Assembly: GCA_019722365.1 (NCBI GenBank)
Contig: JADFUC010000750.1
Location: 124,001 to 188,000, forward strand
Reading direction: 5' to 3'
Length of the DNA stretch: 64,000 bases
Origin: Lithospermum erythrorhizon
Lineage: Eukaryota; Streptophyta; Magnoliopsida; Boraginales; Boraginaceae
In this document: in pieces, positions 12,591-25,088 of the stretch
How positions within the stretch are numbered: position 1 is the first letter of the stretch
Layout: every line of letters begins with the position of its first letter
Position numbers and translations under genes: made by a program
Notes under the pieces: generated by a model
Database searches by the model: none
What the model was told of the DNA's origin: nothing
The model's input: the letters and a program-made list of their open reading frames with translations, nothing else

Positions 12591-15500
12591 TCACACAGCA
12601 GAGACATGGGTGGTTTCATTCAAGAAAAGACAACCAAACACATCATTGTAAAAATCACTACCTTTGATTATTTCTCTGCTACCCCCTGTTACAGCTTCAG
12701 TATCAAACTTGCATGCTCTGTTACAGTCAGGGCAGTAAGTTACCTGCGTTAGAGAAGATATAAGCTTCAATATCATCTTTAGGCGGGCACATCGTATTTT
12801 GATCATAAACAAAAAGTGAGAAAGACAGAGCATCACAACCACTATATTCAGTAGACGGCTAAGTTTGCCACAGGTGGGGTGGGACTGGGAGGCAGGGAAG
12901 GCTGAAAAGGAAACTATGCGAGTAAGTGTAGGGAAACGATCTTTTCTAGTATCCTTTGGTATGAAACTGAAGGAGAATGAATGATAAGGTCGGTGTACAC
13001 AAGTTCAGACTTGCTCATGCAACCAAAGAAATACCACTCATCTGCTCCTTCTATAGATCATGACCTTTAGACTTTTCAATGTTAAGCAAAAGCGGAGGAT
13101 GGTAGATGACTGAAAAGAAACGACTTAGGCATTGAATTTGGTAGCAAGGGAAAGAGGATGATTTTATACCAGATAAGGAGATAGATCCTCTAACTCTCCT
13201 CCCTAACCCCCCCTTGGATACTAAAACTAGATTGAGGCACAGATCATTATGGATAAGATAATTATTCATATCCTTCTAACACCAAAGAAGTGGGGATGTA
13301 AGATCTCACCTCTAGCAATTTAGGCTGAAAATCATTTGTTAGCATGACATCCACTCCATACATTGCCCTTGATTTTGGACTATGCATCTCGGGATGCACT
13401 GCGGTAGCTGACTCAAAAACTGATCTGATCATTCTCTTCACTCTCATATGGATATCCATCCATTCAACTGCATCGAAGAGGAAAAATAAGAACATTGTAA
13501 GATCATATCTAAAATTCCTTCACTGTCTCTCTTGCATATGGACATAAAAAATGAAAAGGTAATAAAAGTATACCTTGATGTTCCTTTTCGAACTCTCTTA
13601 CAAATTCAGGAGTATTCATGTGATTTAACCGTCCTCTATAGTTCTGGAGTGGGAGAAAACATACTTATTAAGTTTCTTATGATATCCCAAAAATATGAAA
13701 ATCAAGAACTACTTCTGTTTGAGAATTTTGAAACAGAGAAACTACACCAAGCATTTAATTTTTAACATAAATAAGGTACCAAATATCTGTTCTATAAGAT
13801 GGTGACCACTGCTTACCATAACTGTGAAATGTGTCTCATACTCAAAGAAACTATGCTCATCCAAGGAATATGCATTATTTGCTAGTCTAACCTGATATAG
13901 GAACCAAACATTAACTTTAACAAAGGAGAAAAATATGAAGACCCTCCGATGTAAATAGTTTGAAGCATGTCAGAGACAGGAAAAGGTGCATACCCAGAAA
14001 ACATCGGTAATGAATATTTCCAAAGGTTTCATACTCCGAACCAAGACAATATAGCGGAGATCAAATTTCTTCCCTTGGAACAGTGCAGGGTGCTCAATGT
14101 ACTTTTGACAAATCTTGGGGCCAGTCTCCATGAGACGGATAATAGCAGATAAATTGCCAGTGATGGCTGTGTCAATTGTTCTCGCCATATTCCACGGCTT
14201 TAGAATCCAGAGATTGTCAAGGCCATCCCTTTCACGAATGAAGTAGTCTCCAATAAGCTGAGTTAAATTAGTCTCAAGATTGTAAGTGGGCTGAATCCAT
14301 TCAGGAGATCCAAGAGCCTGCTTGGAATGAAAACAAACTTAGACACATTATTTTACTACTAAAAGAATTAAATTCTTATGGTAAGTTGAAAAATCAAAGG
14401 GGGTGCCAAGTTTAGTGAAAAAATAACAACCTTCTGAACTGTGTCTGCCAAATGGTGTTTCATAACAAGGCAAGCCTCGAATGGGAATTGATTAATGAAC
14501 TGTTCATCAGTTAGTCCTGCTGCTTTTTTCATCTCTTCATCAATCTGGGCACTTGTCCATATTATATCTGCATCCTTTGGCTCGCTTGCTGCAGAAAAGC
14601 AAATTGAAAGAAAAAGGTAACCAGCCATTTTGAAAGGAATAACAGATAACAATCCCCATTCATCTTGTTCATTTCAAGTGATTTGGAACTTGAGATTCTA
14701 GTGAGCAAGGCTAAGATATTTAATCAAGATGCTGCATTTTATCTTATCCTCTTTTCACATTGTTCATATGCATTTCTCTTTATATATTATCTTCTTCTCG
14801 GATAATTTATAATTCTCAACAGATCATTCAACTGAGGTTTTTATTCTATAGAGTCATGACAGTCACAAACTCACAATGGAAACAGTATAATGCTAAAAAG
14901 AACAATATTCAGTTGTGGGGAGTATAAAGCATTGAATGAAAATTTTGTTCGATGATGATACATTAGCACATTGAGAAAATAATGATTGCAAAGAATACGT
15001 ACTAAGTTCAAACTCAGGATGTGTCAAAAACTTCTCTACTGGAGGCATGTCCGAATAAACACGTAAAGGAGTTCCATCAAGCCGATGCAGACCCCTTACT
15101 GTAGGTGACTCCACAGATGGTACATGGCATTTCATTGATTGCAACTTCTGCTGGTGTTTTTCATACTCCTGGACAACCAGTAAGAGAGAATCAGGTGTCA
15201 TTGCAATAACTCCTATGATGATATAGTATTGCTTGTATATGGAACCAACAAATACAAGAAATAAGCTTCAACCATATTGGCTTAACCGCTTAAGTTGTTA
15301 TAGAGAAAGATTGGTCATATGGCCCAAAACTCTTCTACTGAATTCTCAGAGCGATGCATGAAGGACAAAAATTTTAAGTCCAAATTTTCATCTTAATTAA
15401 ATTTTGCTCTCTTCTGACCCAAACGGAGTGTCTTTCATTCTCCACAACCATTGGTTCCTCTTCGTTCTTTTTTAATAACAGACTAGGAATTCTGGTATTG

Positions 15501-18500
15501 ATTTCTCAATTATCTTTCTGTGTTTTTGACGTTCGAAAAATTAGAAAGGAAAGAAAATGGAACTAGAGGCATCATATATTCACATTAAAGTTACTATCAT
15601 GCTCATGTATTCTATTTAAGAAATTTGTAGTGGTGAAAGTATGAAACCAATAAAAACCAGAGGTCATATCTCATATCAGAGTCCTCAAATATTTTGAGGA
15701 CTTAGCTCAGAACTCTCCAATTTGAGAATCAGTTTTTTTTCCTCAACTCTACTTTATATCATTATTATATTCACTCAACTTCTCACATATAGTCATTCTC
15801 TGCTCGTAATACTAATATTTAAATGTTTTGAAATTGTATACAAGAAATATGGTTTTAAAGAAAAGTAAAATATGTTCCTAAAATTACAGAAGACTGATGT
15901 GGAGGCTCTTACATATCTGAGTTATGCACTCCTCGTGCCTTTAATTTGGAAAAAATGAATAAGAACGATGTTCAGTATTGTATATAAGAAGGCATACCTT
16001 AATGAAATAATTCCTGGGAGTATGAAACCATGCAGTCAGTCTGGCAGATCGCTGTTTCTCTTCTCCAATCCCATACAAGTAATCACGGGTACATTCATCA
16101 CCTCTTTGAACATTGTCAATGGGCCAAAGAATTGAATAACTGCAATCCAAGGTTCCAAAGACTTGTTGGAAAGACTATTAAGTTGAAAGGACTTCTAAAA
16201 CATGGCTGGATCTGTTGTTGGATGAAAACATCTAACATAATAACCATTTATAAACTCCAACAAGAAAAAGATGACATCTATGAAGCATGCATTTTTAAAT
16301 GGAAAGAGAAGAGAACCTCAGAGCTGAATCGAGTGTGCCATCTGGCATGAAGAGGAAAGGAGCTACCCTGAAATTGGGCTTGTCACTGTGTCTCAAAGCT
16401 GAGCCTAGCTCGTCCATCACATACCTGCAAGTAAATCCAACAAGCATGCATCTGTGACAACATGAACTGCAAATTGCCTTAATGAATTTGAATCCTCTTG
16501 AGTAAAAGTTCTAGCCTTTTGACTAACTTCAACTATAGCGTGTGGACACCATCAAATGATGAACTTCACATTCCGAAGATACAATCAATGGAGCCTGAAG
16601 TTAGCTTGACTTTTCAGGGAATAAACATATTGTTATCTATTATAAATAGATGCATTGAATATAATTCCTGATATTTAAGTACAGCATCCAATTCCCTATG
16701 GGATAAGTTGAAAAGCTCCGATGCACATTTAAAACATTCAGCAACAATCAATATCCAAGTTGGCTCCTCTTGATTGTCCATTCATATTTCCCTAGGGAGG
16801 AATTTAGCATCATCATTACCTATTCAAACTTTCAAGGTCTACTTTAGGCCTTTAGCAGACAAACCAGAGAGCAAGTGGACGTTCAGTTGAAACTGTTATC
16901 AACAGGCAGTTATCTTTGTGCTTTGGGAAAATAACATGCCAATAGCAGGAAACAAATATTCTGACATCAAAGCAAGACATTGGAAAAACTAAACTGACTA
17001 CCTATGTGACACTGCATCACTGGAAAGTGGTACATAAACTATCAAGGTAAGGGGTCACTCAAAGTAACAAGGTATGTTTTTTCAAGAAAAAAAGGCAAAG
17101 CTATTTCTCTTCATCAAGAGTAAAATCTAAAATTTCTTACTTCAGTGCAATCATGCTCAATTGCTTAAGTCAATACTCAATACATTCAACTGGTCCACTT
17201 ATTCCTTATATTTAATGAAATTATTTTGGCATCATGACTAACAGTTATAAAGAATGCTATCAAGCGAACAGGGAATAGTGTGATAAAGAAAATATGGCTC
17301 AGACCTCTTAACCATGTCATGTATCAAGTGTCATAGGTATAACCAACAGAATCAGCACAAACAGAAAAACATTGGGTAAAAACGAAAGAATACACACCAA
17401 ACCAAGCTCCACATACCAAATAGAGGTTTCATCGATCTTTTCTTCATCAGCAAGTCGATATGTCATCAAGTATAACCACATTGCACGGATAACTCGGTGA
17501 GGAAGAGGTTCTCCAGCAACCCACTCAGGAAACCGTGGTTGTAATACCGAATCAATGACCACTTTTTCAGTCTCCAATACTTGAGATGCTTCCACTCCAT
17601 TAAGTAATAAGATCCTTGGTAATGATTCAAGTATGTCAACAGCACTATCTCCAAGAGGGCCAGGAATATCCACCTGTTTCATGGATTCCATCAGGAGGTG
17701 ATTATTAATGAAATTAACAAGCTTGGTTAAGGAGAAATAGAGTGCTTTAATATTACAATACCTCCAGAGATTCTAAGCTATTGAATCCTTTCAGAAGGTT
17801 CACTAGTTCATCAAAAGAATTCTCATCTATTGGATTTCCCCGAAGATTTAAATATGAAAGAGTTGGCAGCTCAACAGGAGTGAAGGCCTACAACAAAAGG
17901 TGCATGAATTCACTAAAGGTAATTGTTACAGAAATCCTTGTAGTCAAAGTAGAAAGAACAAAAAGTACGCTAGCCTCATGCCCCCACATTGCTCAGACCA
18001 AATAAAATAATTCAATAACTGAAACATGAAATAACCATCCGATAGAATGAATTGATGAGGTTATTCAATATACCTTGTTAATGAGATTATGAATATCCCT
18101 GTTTGAGAGATCTAAAGAGGTGATGATCCGCAATGAGTGATCACTCGACTTAGGATAGCCTGGATTATCTTTCTCATATATCCCTCCACAAAATCCTAAT
18201 GCAAACTCACCAAAATTTTGGGTGAACTTTGAGTTATATATTTCCAAGTTGGGGCAACCCTGAAGAATGGCTTCTGCCAGATGACCATCACTAGGCAAAT
18301 AATAGTTTCAATCAGATAGAATAAGTAACAGCTAAAATTATGTAGTGAAGTCTTCAATGAAAAGAAAATTGAACTTTACCCGTTTTTAACTATTGGATTG
18401 TCATTCAGCCAGAGAGCTCTAAGGTTCTTGAGTTGGGTAATTTCTTTGGACACAACCTCTACATCCTCAAGCTTGTTTCCATATAGGCTCAGAGCAAGTA

Positions 18501-20440
18501 AATTCTAACATGACAAGGAAACCCAAATAGTAACTATATTTTCTTAAATACTAAAAACTTTTGAAGTTCTAGAAGGAAGACCAACTCTGATGCATCTACA
18601 AGCTTATATGGGAATGCCACAATTGCCACAGCAAAAGACAAATAAGCATCATCAAGAGAGCAGGTAAAGTTATATTATTTACAATCCCTCCCAAGAATCT
18701 TCATGAAGACTGAGAAACATGAATATTTTTTATGGAGGTTCCATGACAAGAAAGATCATTAATGTGAAGGAATCAGAAACCATGTCACAATACCAACCAT
18801 AAGTAACCTCTCCCCTGCTATAAGTCATCCCAAAAAACTCATTTCAACTCTTTCGAGAAACAAAATATCCTTCATAAGAACGACTAAGTTTTCATTGAAG
18901 AAGTTAAATAATGCAACAAGACCAAACATGAGTAACCTTTGTCATGCTGTGGTCAGTCATTTGAACTAATTTGTAGGAGCACATATCCTTCAAGAAGGCA
19001 CCAAGGGAGTGCTGTAAGCTTCATATTCATGCACAGGAACTTATTCACAACATAGTTCATTTACATTGAAAGTAATGTGCAATACTGAGAACAGATGCAA
19101 TTTTTCAAAACAGGAAACGACATACAGGAAATTTACTGGGAATATCAAGAGACACAAGCATAGAATCGTCAATCTCCAGCTCGTCCAATTCCAACCATCT
19201 CACTGCATCAGCACCCTCTTCTTTTGATTTGCTGACTTCTCTCATTACTATTTCCATGGCATCAAACTTCTCATTACTCTCTTCTTTGGCCGGCTTCTCC
19301 TCATCTTGAAATGTCTCAACATCTACGCACATCATTGCTGCCATCCTCTCTGCCAATCCTGGGACTTCCTGTAGCTGCAAAAAGAAGAAGAAAATATTAG
19401 AAACTACAAACACATATGTTTCTCACCCAAAAGATCACATCTTTTCAGCTCTAAAAGTCTCATTTATACAACAACTTCTCAGACATTCTTCACTACTCAA
19501 AAAGAGATATTAAACACTAATAAGATGAGTACAAAGCTCCAAAATTACGAGATGGAAAGCATATACTCTGTAGTAGCTTAAACCTAACCAAACCACATCA
19601 TCCTAACAAAAACACAGAAGGACCAATAAATCACAGTTCAACTCTTCATTAAAAATACCCACAGAGTCAAAACATCAAAATTCCACAATTCCTCACAAAT
19701 ACTCAACTTTCAGGTTAAGAATCTACGAGGTCCTTAATCCATACTAAAACCAATAGATTGTAAATGTATAAAGCGAATTAGCTCTAAATACCCTCCTCAC
19801 GTGTAACCATGTCCAATTGGACCACATATTCGGGATTTATGTGTGGCCTTAGCCAGAGATGGCTCATGATACCATGTTAAGAATGAGAAGGTTCATACTC
19901 AAACGAATTGGTTATAGATGGATAAATTATCATTAACTTATGACTAATGATTTTTACATCTTGATTATTTGATTATAACACTGTACTCCTTCATTGTTTT
20001 TTCATTCACTTTTATACTAAAAGTGGAGTACGGTTATCACTCGTTGCAGTGTAAAAGTCACTAACTTATTAATACACCCGAAAGTTATTAATCAACCAAT
20101 ATGAGACCGAATTCTCGATAACCAGGACTTCCTGTAGCTGGTTAAAAGCATCAGCTAAACGAAAAGTCCAAGCATGGTCAACAAGAAACACATTTGAGTC
20201 TTTCCCAATTGACTCCTTCAAGCAAACAAGTCTCCTCTGGCGACCATCTTCAACTTGCTCCACCTGGAAGTAATCTCCGCCGTCAAACGCCTCTGACGTC
20301 AGCTTCTGGTAGAGTAAACGGTGGAGGGATTTTGGTACACCTGACGCAGCAAGGAGTATACCATGTACGGTTACGAAATCATCGAAGGTTTGAAGCTTTG
20401 CGCCGCCGTAGGCGGTGGCGGAGGTGGTGGTGGGGGACAT
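12591..20440 (-). CDS. TTLL12: TTLL12-type protein: leucine-rich repeats plus tubulin-tyrosine-ligase domain
   Basis: Plant homologue of tubulin-tyrosine ligase-like protein 12, probably a single-copy housekeeping gene. Exons on the minus strand: 20440-20123, 19377-19126, 18505-18380, 18290-18074, 17887-17762, 17673-17417, 16424-16317, 16139-15998, 15168-15003, 14588-14431, 14317-13994, 13891-13817, 13643-13574, 13467-13310, 12743-12591. All join in frame, about 860 residues. The first ATG (MSPTTTSATA) is chosen because the upstream frame has no other. The middle exons carry leucine-rich repeats (NLLALSLYGNKLEDVEVVSK, LRALWLNDNPIVKNG, LSYLNLRGNPIDENSF). The TTL domain begins in the exon at 14317 with NLWILKPWNMART and QKYIEHPALFQGKKFDLRYI, and continues through GVDVMLTNDFQPKLLE. 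Whether plant or animal TTLL12 ligates tyrosine is doubtful in what I know of the family, so catalysis is not claimed. Intron 1 is unusual (see the 16-bp repeats). The C-terminus ends ETTHVSAV. Confidence 0.88.
19362..20140. repeat. 16-bp direct repeat at both edges of TTLL12 intron 1
   Basis: The plus-strand sequence ggacttcctgtagctg occurs at 20125-20140, in the end of exon 1, and again at 19362-19377, in the start of exon 2, 763 bases apart. On the coding strand it reads as part of Gln-Leu-Gln-Glu-Val in both exons. Splicing from the GT just after the first copy (CTG|GTTATC) to the AG just before the second keeps the frame and gives a short repeated LQEV-type peptide. The arrangement resembles a target duplication around inserted DNA. 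Confidence 0.75.
19942..20061. mobile_element. Small inverted-repeat transposon (MITE) in TTLL12 intron 1
   Basis: About 120 bases whose ends are imperfect inverted repeats: the left end reads gactaatgatttttacat and the right end reads gtgtaaaagtcac. Both are followed inward by a gataac- and tactcc-like block. The element is flanked by the 8-bp direct repeat taacttat at 19934-19941 and 20062-20069, which fits an 8-bp target duplication as made by hAT-type transposases. A second member of the family is in the OXS3-like gene. Confidence 0.65.
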
Positions 20441-22548
20441 TTTCCGATGAAGATATGTCCCAAAAAGATTGTCCAATAAAGGATTTGAAAGGGTTTATTG
20501 GAGTGGGCAGTCCATTGGGCCTGGCCCCTTTTTTTAGGAATAATATGAGGCTACTAGGAGTGGGACTAAAAGCACATTCAAAGTGTTAAAAATGATGGAA
20601 ATGACTATTTTGCCTCTAATTAAACTTCATCAAACACTACACTTATGGATAGGAGAGCCTAAAATAATAATTCAACACCTCTTTTGACACTATTTAGAGT
20701 GTGCTTGCCCAGCACCATTGCTACTAGCTAAGTTATTTGTAAGCGGTTCGATCGGGCTTTTTACGTAGCTCAGAGAATGGATTATTTGAAGCAGGCGACT
20801 GAAACACAGCTAGTGTTGTACGAGTAAATATAAATAAAAGGTCACTCAAAAAGAATAAACAAGCCAACTGGAGATTTGTTATAGAATCAGTCATATATTA
20901 AATCAAGAGTGTCCAAGTAGGGATAGATTCAAACTAGGCTTGGGAGTAGATCAAAATCCGTAACCACATGCCATGACCATTTTGTCTCTGTAATAATTTG
21001 TATATTTAATCTGTTTGAAAGAATTAGATATTATTGTCCGATCTTGGATATATCCAATTATGCTGTTGCAAATTTGATTTCGAATTAGATCACTTAATTT
21101 TTAGTTGAGTTTCAATCTAAGTTCTGGATTATCGGGCTTTGGAACATCTCTACTACTATAATTATCTATGTAACAGTGTGGACGATATTTGGAGCAACAC
21201 ACCTAAAAAAAATTAGATTTTAACAATACATGTCTCAGTTCCGTCTAAAGCTAGATGCTGAGCATGCGACAAGACATAAAATATTCGTGACAACTTGGCA
21301 TTCACGAAACCAATTTATTTTATTGATCCCTAATTTCATTATAACATGTAAAGTACGCCAATCACGAAATGGGTGTGGTTTTGAAAAATCGAAGTGAAAC
21401 TTTTCTTATAAAATTCTTTCTTTAAGCTATAATTTGAAATTATAAGAAAATAATATTAACAAGCTACTTTAAAGGCGAATCTAGCTATGTAAATTTTATA
21501 TTTATTAAGATAATACATGATATAATTGATGGTGAAATTCTATTTAGATTTTAAAAAGCGACGGTCAATTTAGTTGGGATAGTTTAGAAACTTGATTAGA
21601 TTGATAAATGTTTGATATTTTGGGATTTCCGTAAGTGTTTTTAATTTATTTTAGGTACCAAAATGATATACATTTCGTTTAAAAGCTGCCTAGTCACTCA
21701 GTAAACGGGGAGGAGGTAAGCAGATATGCGCCGGGGCCCAGAGCACTTACGCTGAAGTCTTGAGAAATTTTCAAATTTACCGAATAATTCTTAACCGGAT
21801 ATTCCATTAAAAAACACCACATGCCATTAAAAAATACCTACTCCGTATAATTCATATGTGCTTGTCAATCAAAAGGTAATGGCTTGAAGCCTACCTTACA
21901 TCGTTAATGGACACCTCCCATCGCCGGCACAAACCAATTGGTCTAAATATTGTAGAGGCGTTCCACGTTACCATCCATGCCTAAGGACGTGTTTGCAATG
22001 CAAGTTTTTTTTATAAATGATATTATAGTATTACAAATTTGAGATTTTTTTTACAAGTAAGAGAAATATGTAATGCGAAACTGAATAGAAGGACTTCTTA
22101 GTTGAAGGTGGAGCGAATGTGATTGGATGATCGAATTTTGCTTGTTTAGGAGTGGTTTGGTTCCCATTTGCATGTCAAAAATCGACCTAATGAATCGTGT
22201 GCAACTAATGAACAATAATATTTAATTTTTAAGTAAAGCAAAGTCATAAGTCAAAGCACATAATTTACTTACATGATCTGAATCTAATCTATAACAAGTT
22301 GGTACTTATTCTTAAAAAACATAATCCAACTTGGTCTCCATTTACTATCATCCATTTGTGTCCCAAAATTATTGTCCACTTCCCCCTTCACCTTGCTATT
22401 CATAAATACGGAGTATATTCCAACAGTGTCCCAAAAATATTGTCCAGTTTTCAATTTTGATTGTTGGCTTTTTAGCTAGTTTATGAATTATTTATATAAA
22501 TAAATGTCGATAGTGTTTGACCGGAATAGGATTGATCACATAAGTCAA
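20441..22548. other. Divergent intergenic region between TTLL12 and the OXS3-like gene
   Basis: The two genes point away from each other across about 2.1 kb, so both promoters lie here. The right end (about 22,330-22,460) has two copies of a gtcccaaaa-tattgtcca block and a tacggagtat motif, which look like decayed Stowaway-type MITE ends. No additional exon is visible. Confidence 0.5.
20516..20526. promoter_or_regulatory. Site II-like promoter motifs (TGGGCC) upstream of TTLL12
   Basis: The plus strand has tgggcc followed by tggccc about 75-85 bases upstream of the TTLL12 start codon. TGGGCY (site II) elements are TCP-factor targets common in plant housekeeping promoters. This is a motif match only. 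Confidence 0.35.
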
Positions 22549-24184
22549 ATGGCGGCGGCGGATTTTGTTCCGGTGAAGGAATATGGTGGTGAGCATGAGG
22601 TGGATCAGTTGTCTTCTTCTTCAAGTTCGTCGATTGGGAGGAATAGTGATGACTCATCTTTGTCTAGTAGCAGCGGAGGAGGTAGTGGTGGTGGTGGCGG
22701 CGGTGGTGGTGAGGAGGTGCAGAGTGAGTATAACGGGGGGCCACTTGATAGCTTGGAGGCTTTGGAAGACAGTTTGCCTATAAAGTATGCAGTGTGTTTA
22801 TTTAATTAAATCCATTTTTTTGGAGTATATTATTATTGTGTATAATTATAATTATGACATGATATGACCTTGATTTTACTGATTTTTTGTGAAAGATGCT
22901 TGCTTTGATTGTGATATTGCAATTGTTTTGTTGTTTGGATTGATTAGAAAATAAATAGGACTGAATTATGGAATTGTTTGATAAATTAAGGAATTTATTA
23001 TTTGTTTATTTGGTTAGAAGTTTAATTATGGATTTATTGGATAAAATTAACCATGATTTGTTGCTGTTTTTAATCCAAGATTATGAGTTTAATTCAGTTG
23101 ATAATGGCATATTCATATCTGATACAAAATGTTCCCTTTTGATTTTAATTTTCAGGGCTTTAAATTTTATACTCGATCGATTGATAACCATACCCCACTT
23201 TTGATGTTAAAATGCATAAGTGCATGTAACTTTCTGTAAAACAAATTGAGGGTTGAAAATGAGAAGTTGGAGTGTGGTTATCAATTGTTGGAGTACAAAA
23301 ATCATTAGCCGATTTTTAACGTACATGTCCAAGATGGTTAGTTGTAGTTATGTGATACAGTTGCTAGGCTCAATTAGTGTGAGAGTTGGTTGATTAATTT
23401 CTATAGCTGTTGGTCCCTGGTGTGATGAGTTCATTATCGATTACTTGGTCGGTGTTCAATTTATGTGACAAACAAAGGTCAATCCGATGTGTTAATGTTT
23501 CGGCTCATATATTCTAATTGTGGAGAGTAGTTTTTAGCCCAAAGTTGCTGTTGTTTAGGAGATTTTTCCTTATAAACCTTTACTAGTCAGGGTATCTGCA
23601 ATTTCTTCTCTGTTAATTGTTAATCATTTCTATCGTATTACCACATGTCGTTTGTTGACTAAGTTTAGGTTTGGCTTCACTGATGTAGGAGGGGCATATC
23701 AAATTTCTATTCAGGTAAATCAAAATCTTTTACCAGCTTAAGTGAAGCTACATCTTGTTCATCGATAAAAGACATCGTGAAACCTGAAAATGCTTTGACC
23801 AGGAAGAGAAAGAACTTACTTGCACACAATATTTACTGGAATAAGAACAATCATAACCGTCTGAGAGCTTCTAGCGGGGGTATAACAAAGAGAACAATCA
23901 ATTCAAGAAGCTCAGTAGCCCTTGCAGCCATGGGCCTCTACGAAAGCAATAGTAACAGTGAAAGTTCCAATTCTAACTCATCATCACCTGTACGTAATCT
24001 TCCTCCTTTGCCACCCCAATCAAGAACATTGTCTTATAAGGAGTTTTATGCTTCTCCTCAACATCAAACATTTTCTCCATGGCGGTCGTTTTCTTTGTCT
24101 GATTTGCAAGGCGTTGATGCTGCAACATCTAGCATTGTTGATGGCTTTGGGAACAATAACGAGAAGTCTGGCAAATTGGATTGA
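22549..24184 (+). CDS. OXS3: OXIDATIVE STRESS 3-like protein
   Basis: Plant-specific nuclear protein family linked to tolerance of heavy metals and oxidative stress. Two exons, 22549-22784 and 23689-24184, joined as CCTATAAA|GAGGGGC, give 243 residues. The hallmark block is at the junction: SLPIKRGISNFYSGKSKSFT, followed by a serine-rich segment. The first exon carries a Ser-rich run and a long Gly tract; the second has KPENALTRKRKNLLAH, a Ser/Asn-rich stretch, LPPLPPQSRTLSYKEFYASP and SPWRSFSLSDLQGV near the end. I chose ATGGCGGCGGCG at 22549, typical for the family; an in-frame ATG at 22504 would add 15 residues. The intron carries a MITE (23156-23310). The whole frame is intact. It converges with the BRX-family gene. 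Confidence 0.85.
23156..23310. mobile_element. MITE in the OXS3-like intron, same family as the one in TTLL12
   Basis: About 155 bases with long imperfect terminal inverted repeats of roughly 35-40 bases. The left arm contains attgataaccataccccac and the right arm contains gtggttatcaattgttggag. The outermost bases (ggcttta / ttagcc) also pair loosely. The inner block matches the element in TTLL12 intron 1. I see no clear target duplication, so the outer limits are approximate. Confidence 0.6.
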
Positions 24185-25088
24185 CGTTCCTTCATCTCCT
24201 GTCACTCTAGACATCCAACCTACTGATGTTGAGATGTAGAAGGGGGGTTGCCTCCACTGTTGTTTTAGATCCATCTGTATGGATATGTGCAGTAACTTGT
24301 AATAGTAGTTATTTAGTAACAAGGGAGCAGTCTTATTTTTAGCTTCCTTAGGTAGGATACGGAAGCTTGACTTGATGAAAGCAGCTCTAAGGGCTGCTAT
24401 CAGGTTAAAGCATGTAATATCTGATAAACTTCTAGAAACTGTAATCGCTCGATCTTTGTAGTATGTTGATGTTTGTTCTATCTACATATGATTGCTGTTC
24501 AACTTCTTCGATTGATCCAAATAACTTGTCGAAATAAACAGTAGGTCGAAGGCTTACGAGCTCTCTGTAGTGTCATTTTTTTATGTCTCATTTTCTGCTC
24601 AACTTTTTCCAGTATGTTTTTAAAACATGAGCATTAGCTATCCATTTAGAGAGAGCACTTGTGTCCATTTGTTACCTGACTCCCTAGATTTCTTCAGCTA
24701 CATCACTTCCATACCTGTTATAGTTACTGCATTGTTGCTATGCCAAGATAGATTATGGTGATATAGGTGTGGATCTTTGGGTAAGAAGTCATTGTATGGT
24801 GATATAGTTACTGCATTTCCATATCTTGATAGACCAAAGCGACGTTGTCATCCTCATTGAATAAAACTGACGAGGATTTTATATAGAATAAAATTCGAAT
24901 CATACTAATCTACAGAGGAAAGGAAATGAGTGGCTCAAATCCACAACATCAGAGGTTGTAAAACTACTATATTAAGAAGCAAAAACATTCTGAGCAAGGA
25001 CCAAGTTTCCCCTGCCTCTTCTGGATTTCGGTTGCAATATGCAGTTTATATTGGTATACCCCTCCAATCTTCATACATTTGTACCCGT
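24185..25088. other. Convergent 3' region between OXS3-like and BRX-family genes
   Basis: Both genes end here from opposite strands, so most of the 900 bases are probably 3' untranslated sequence and terminators. I see no other structure. Confidence 0.5.
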
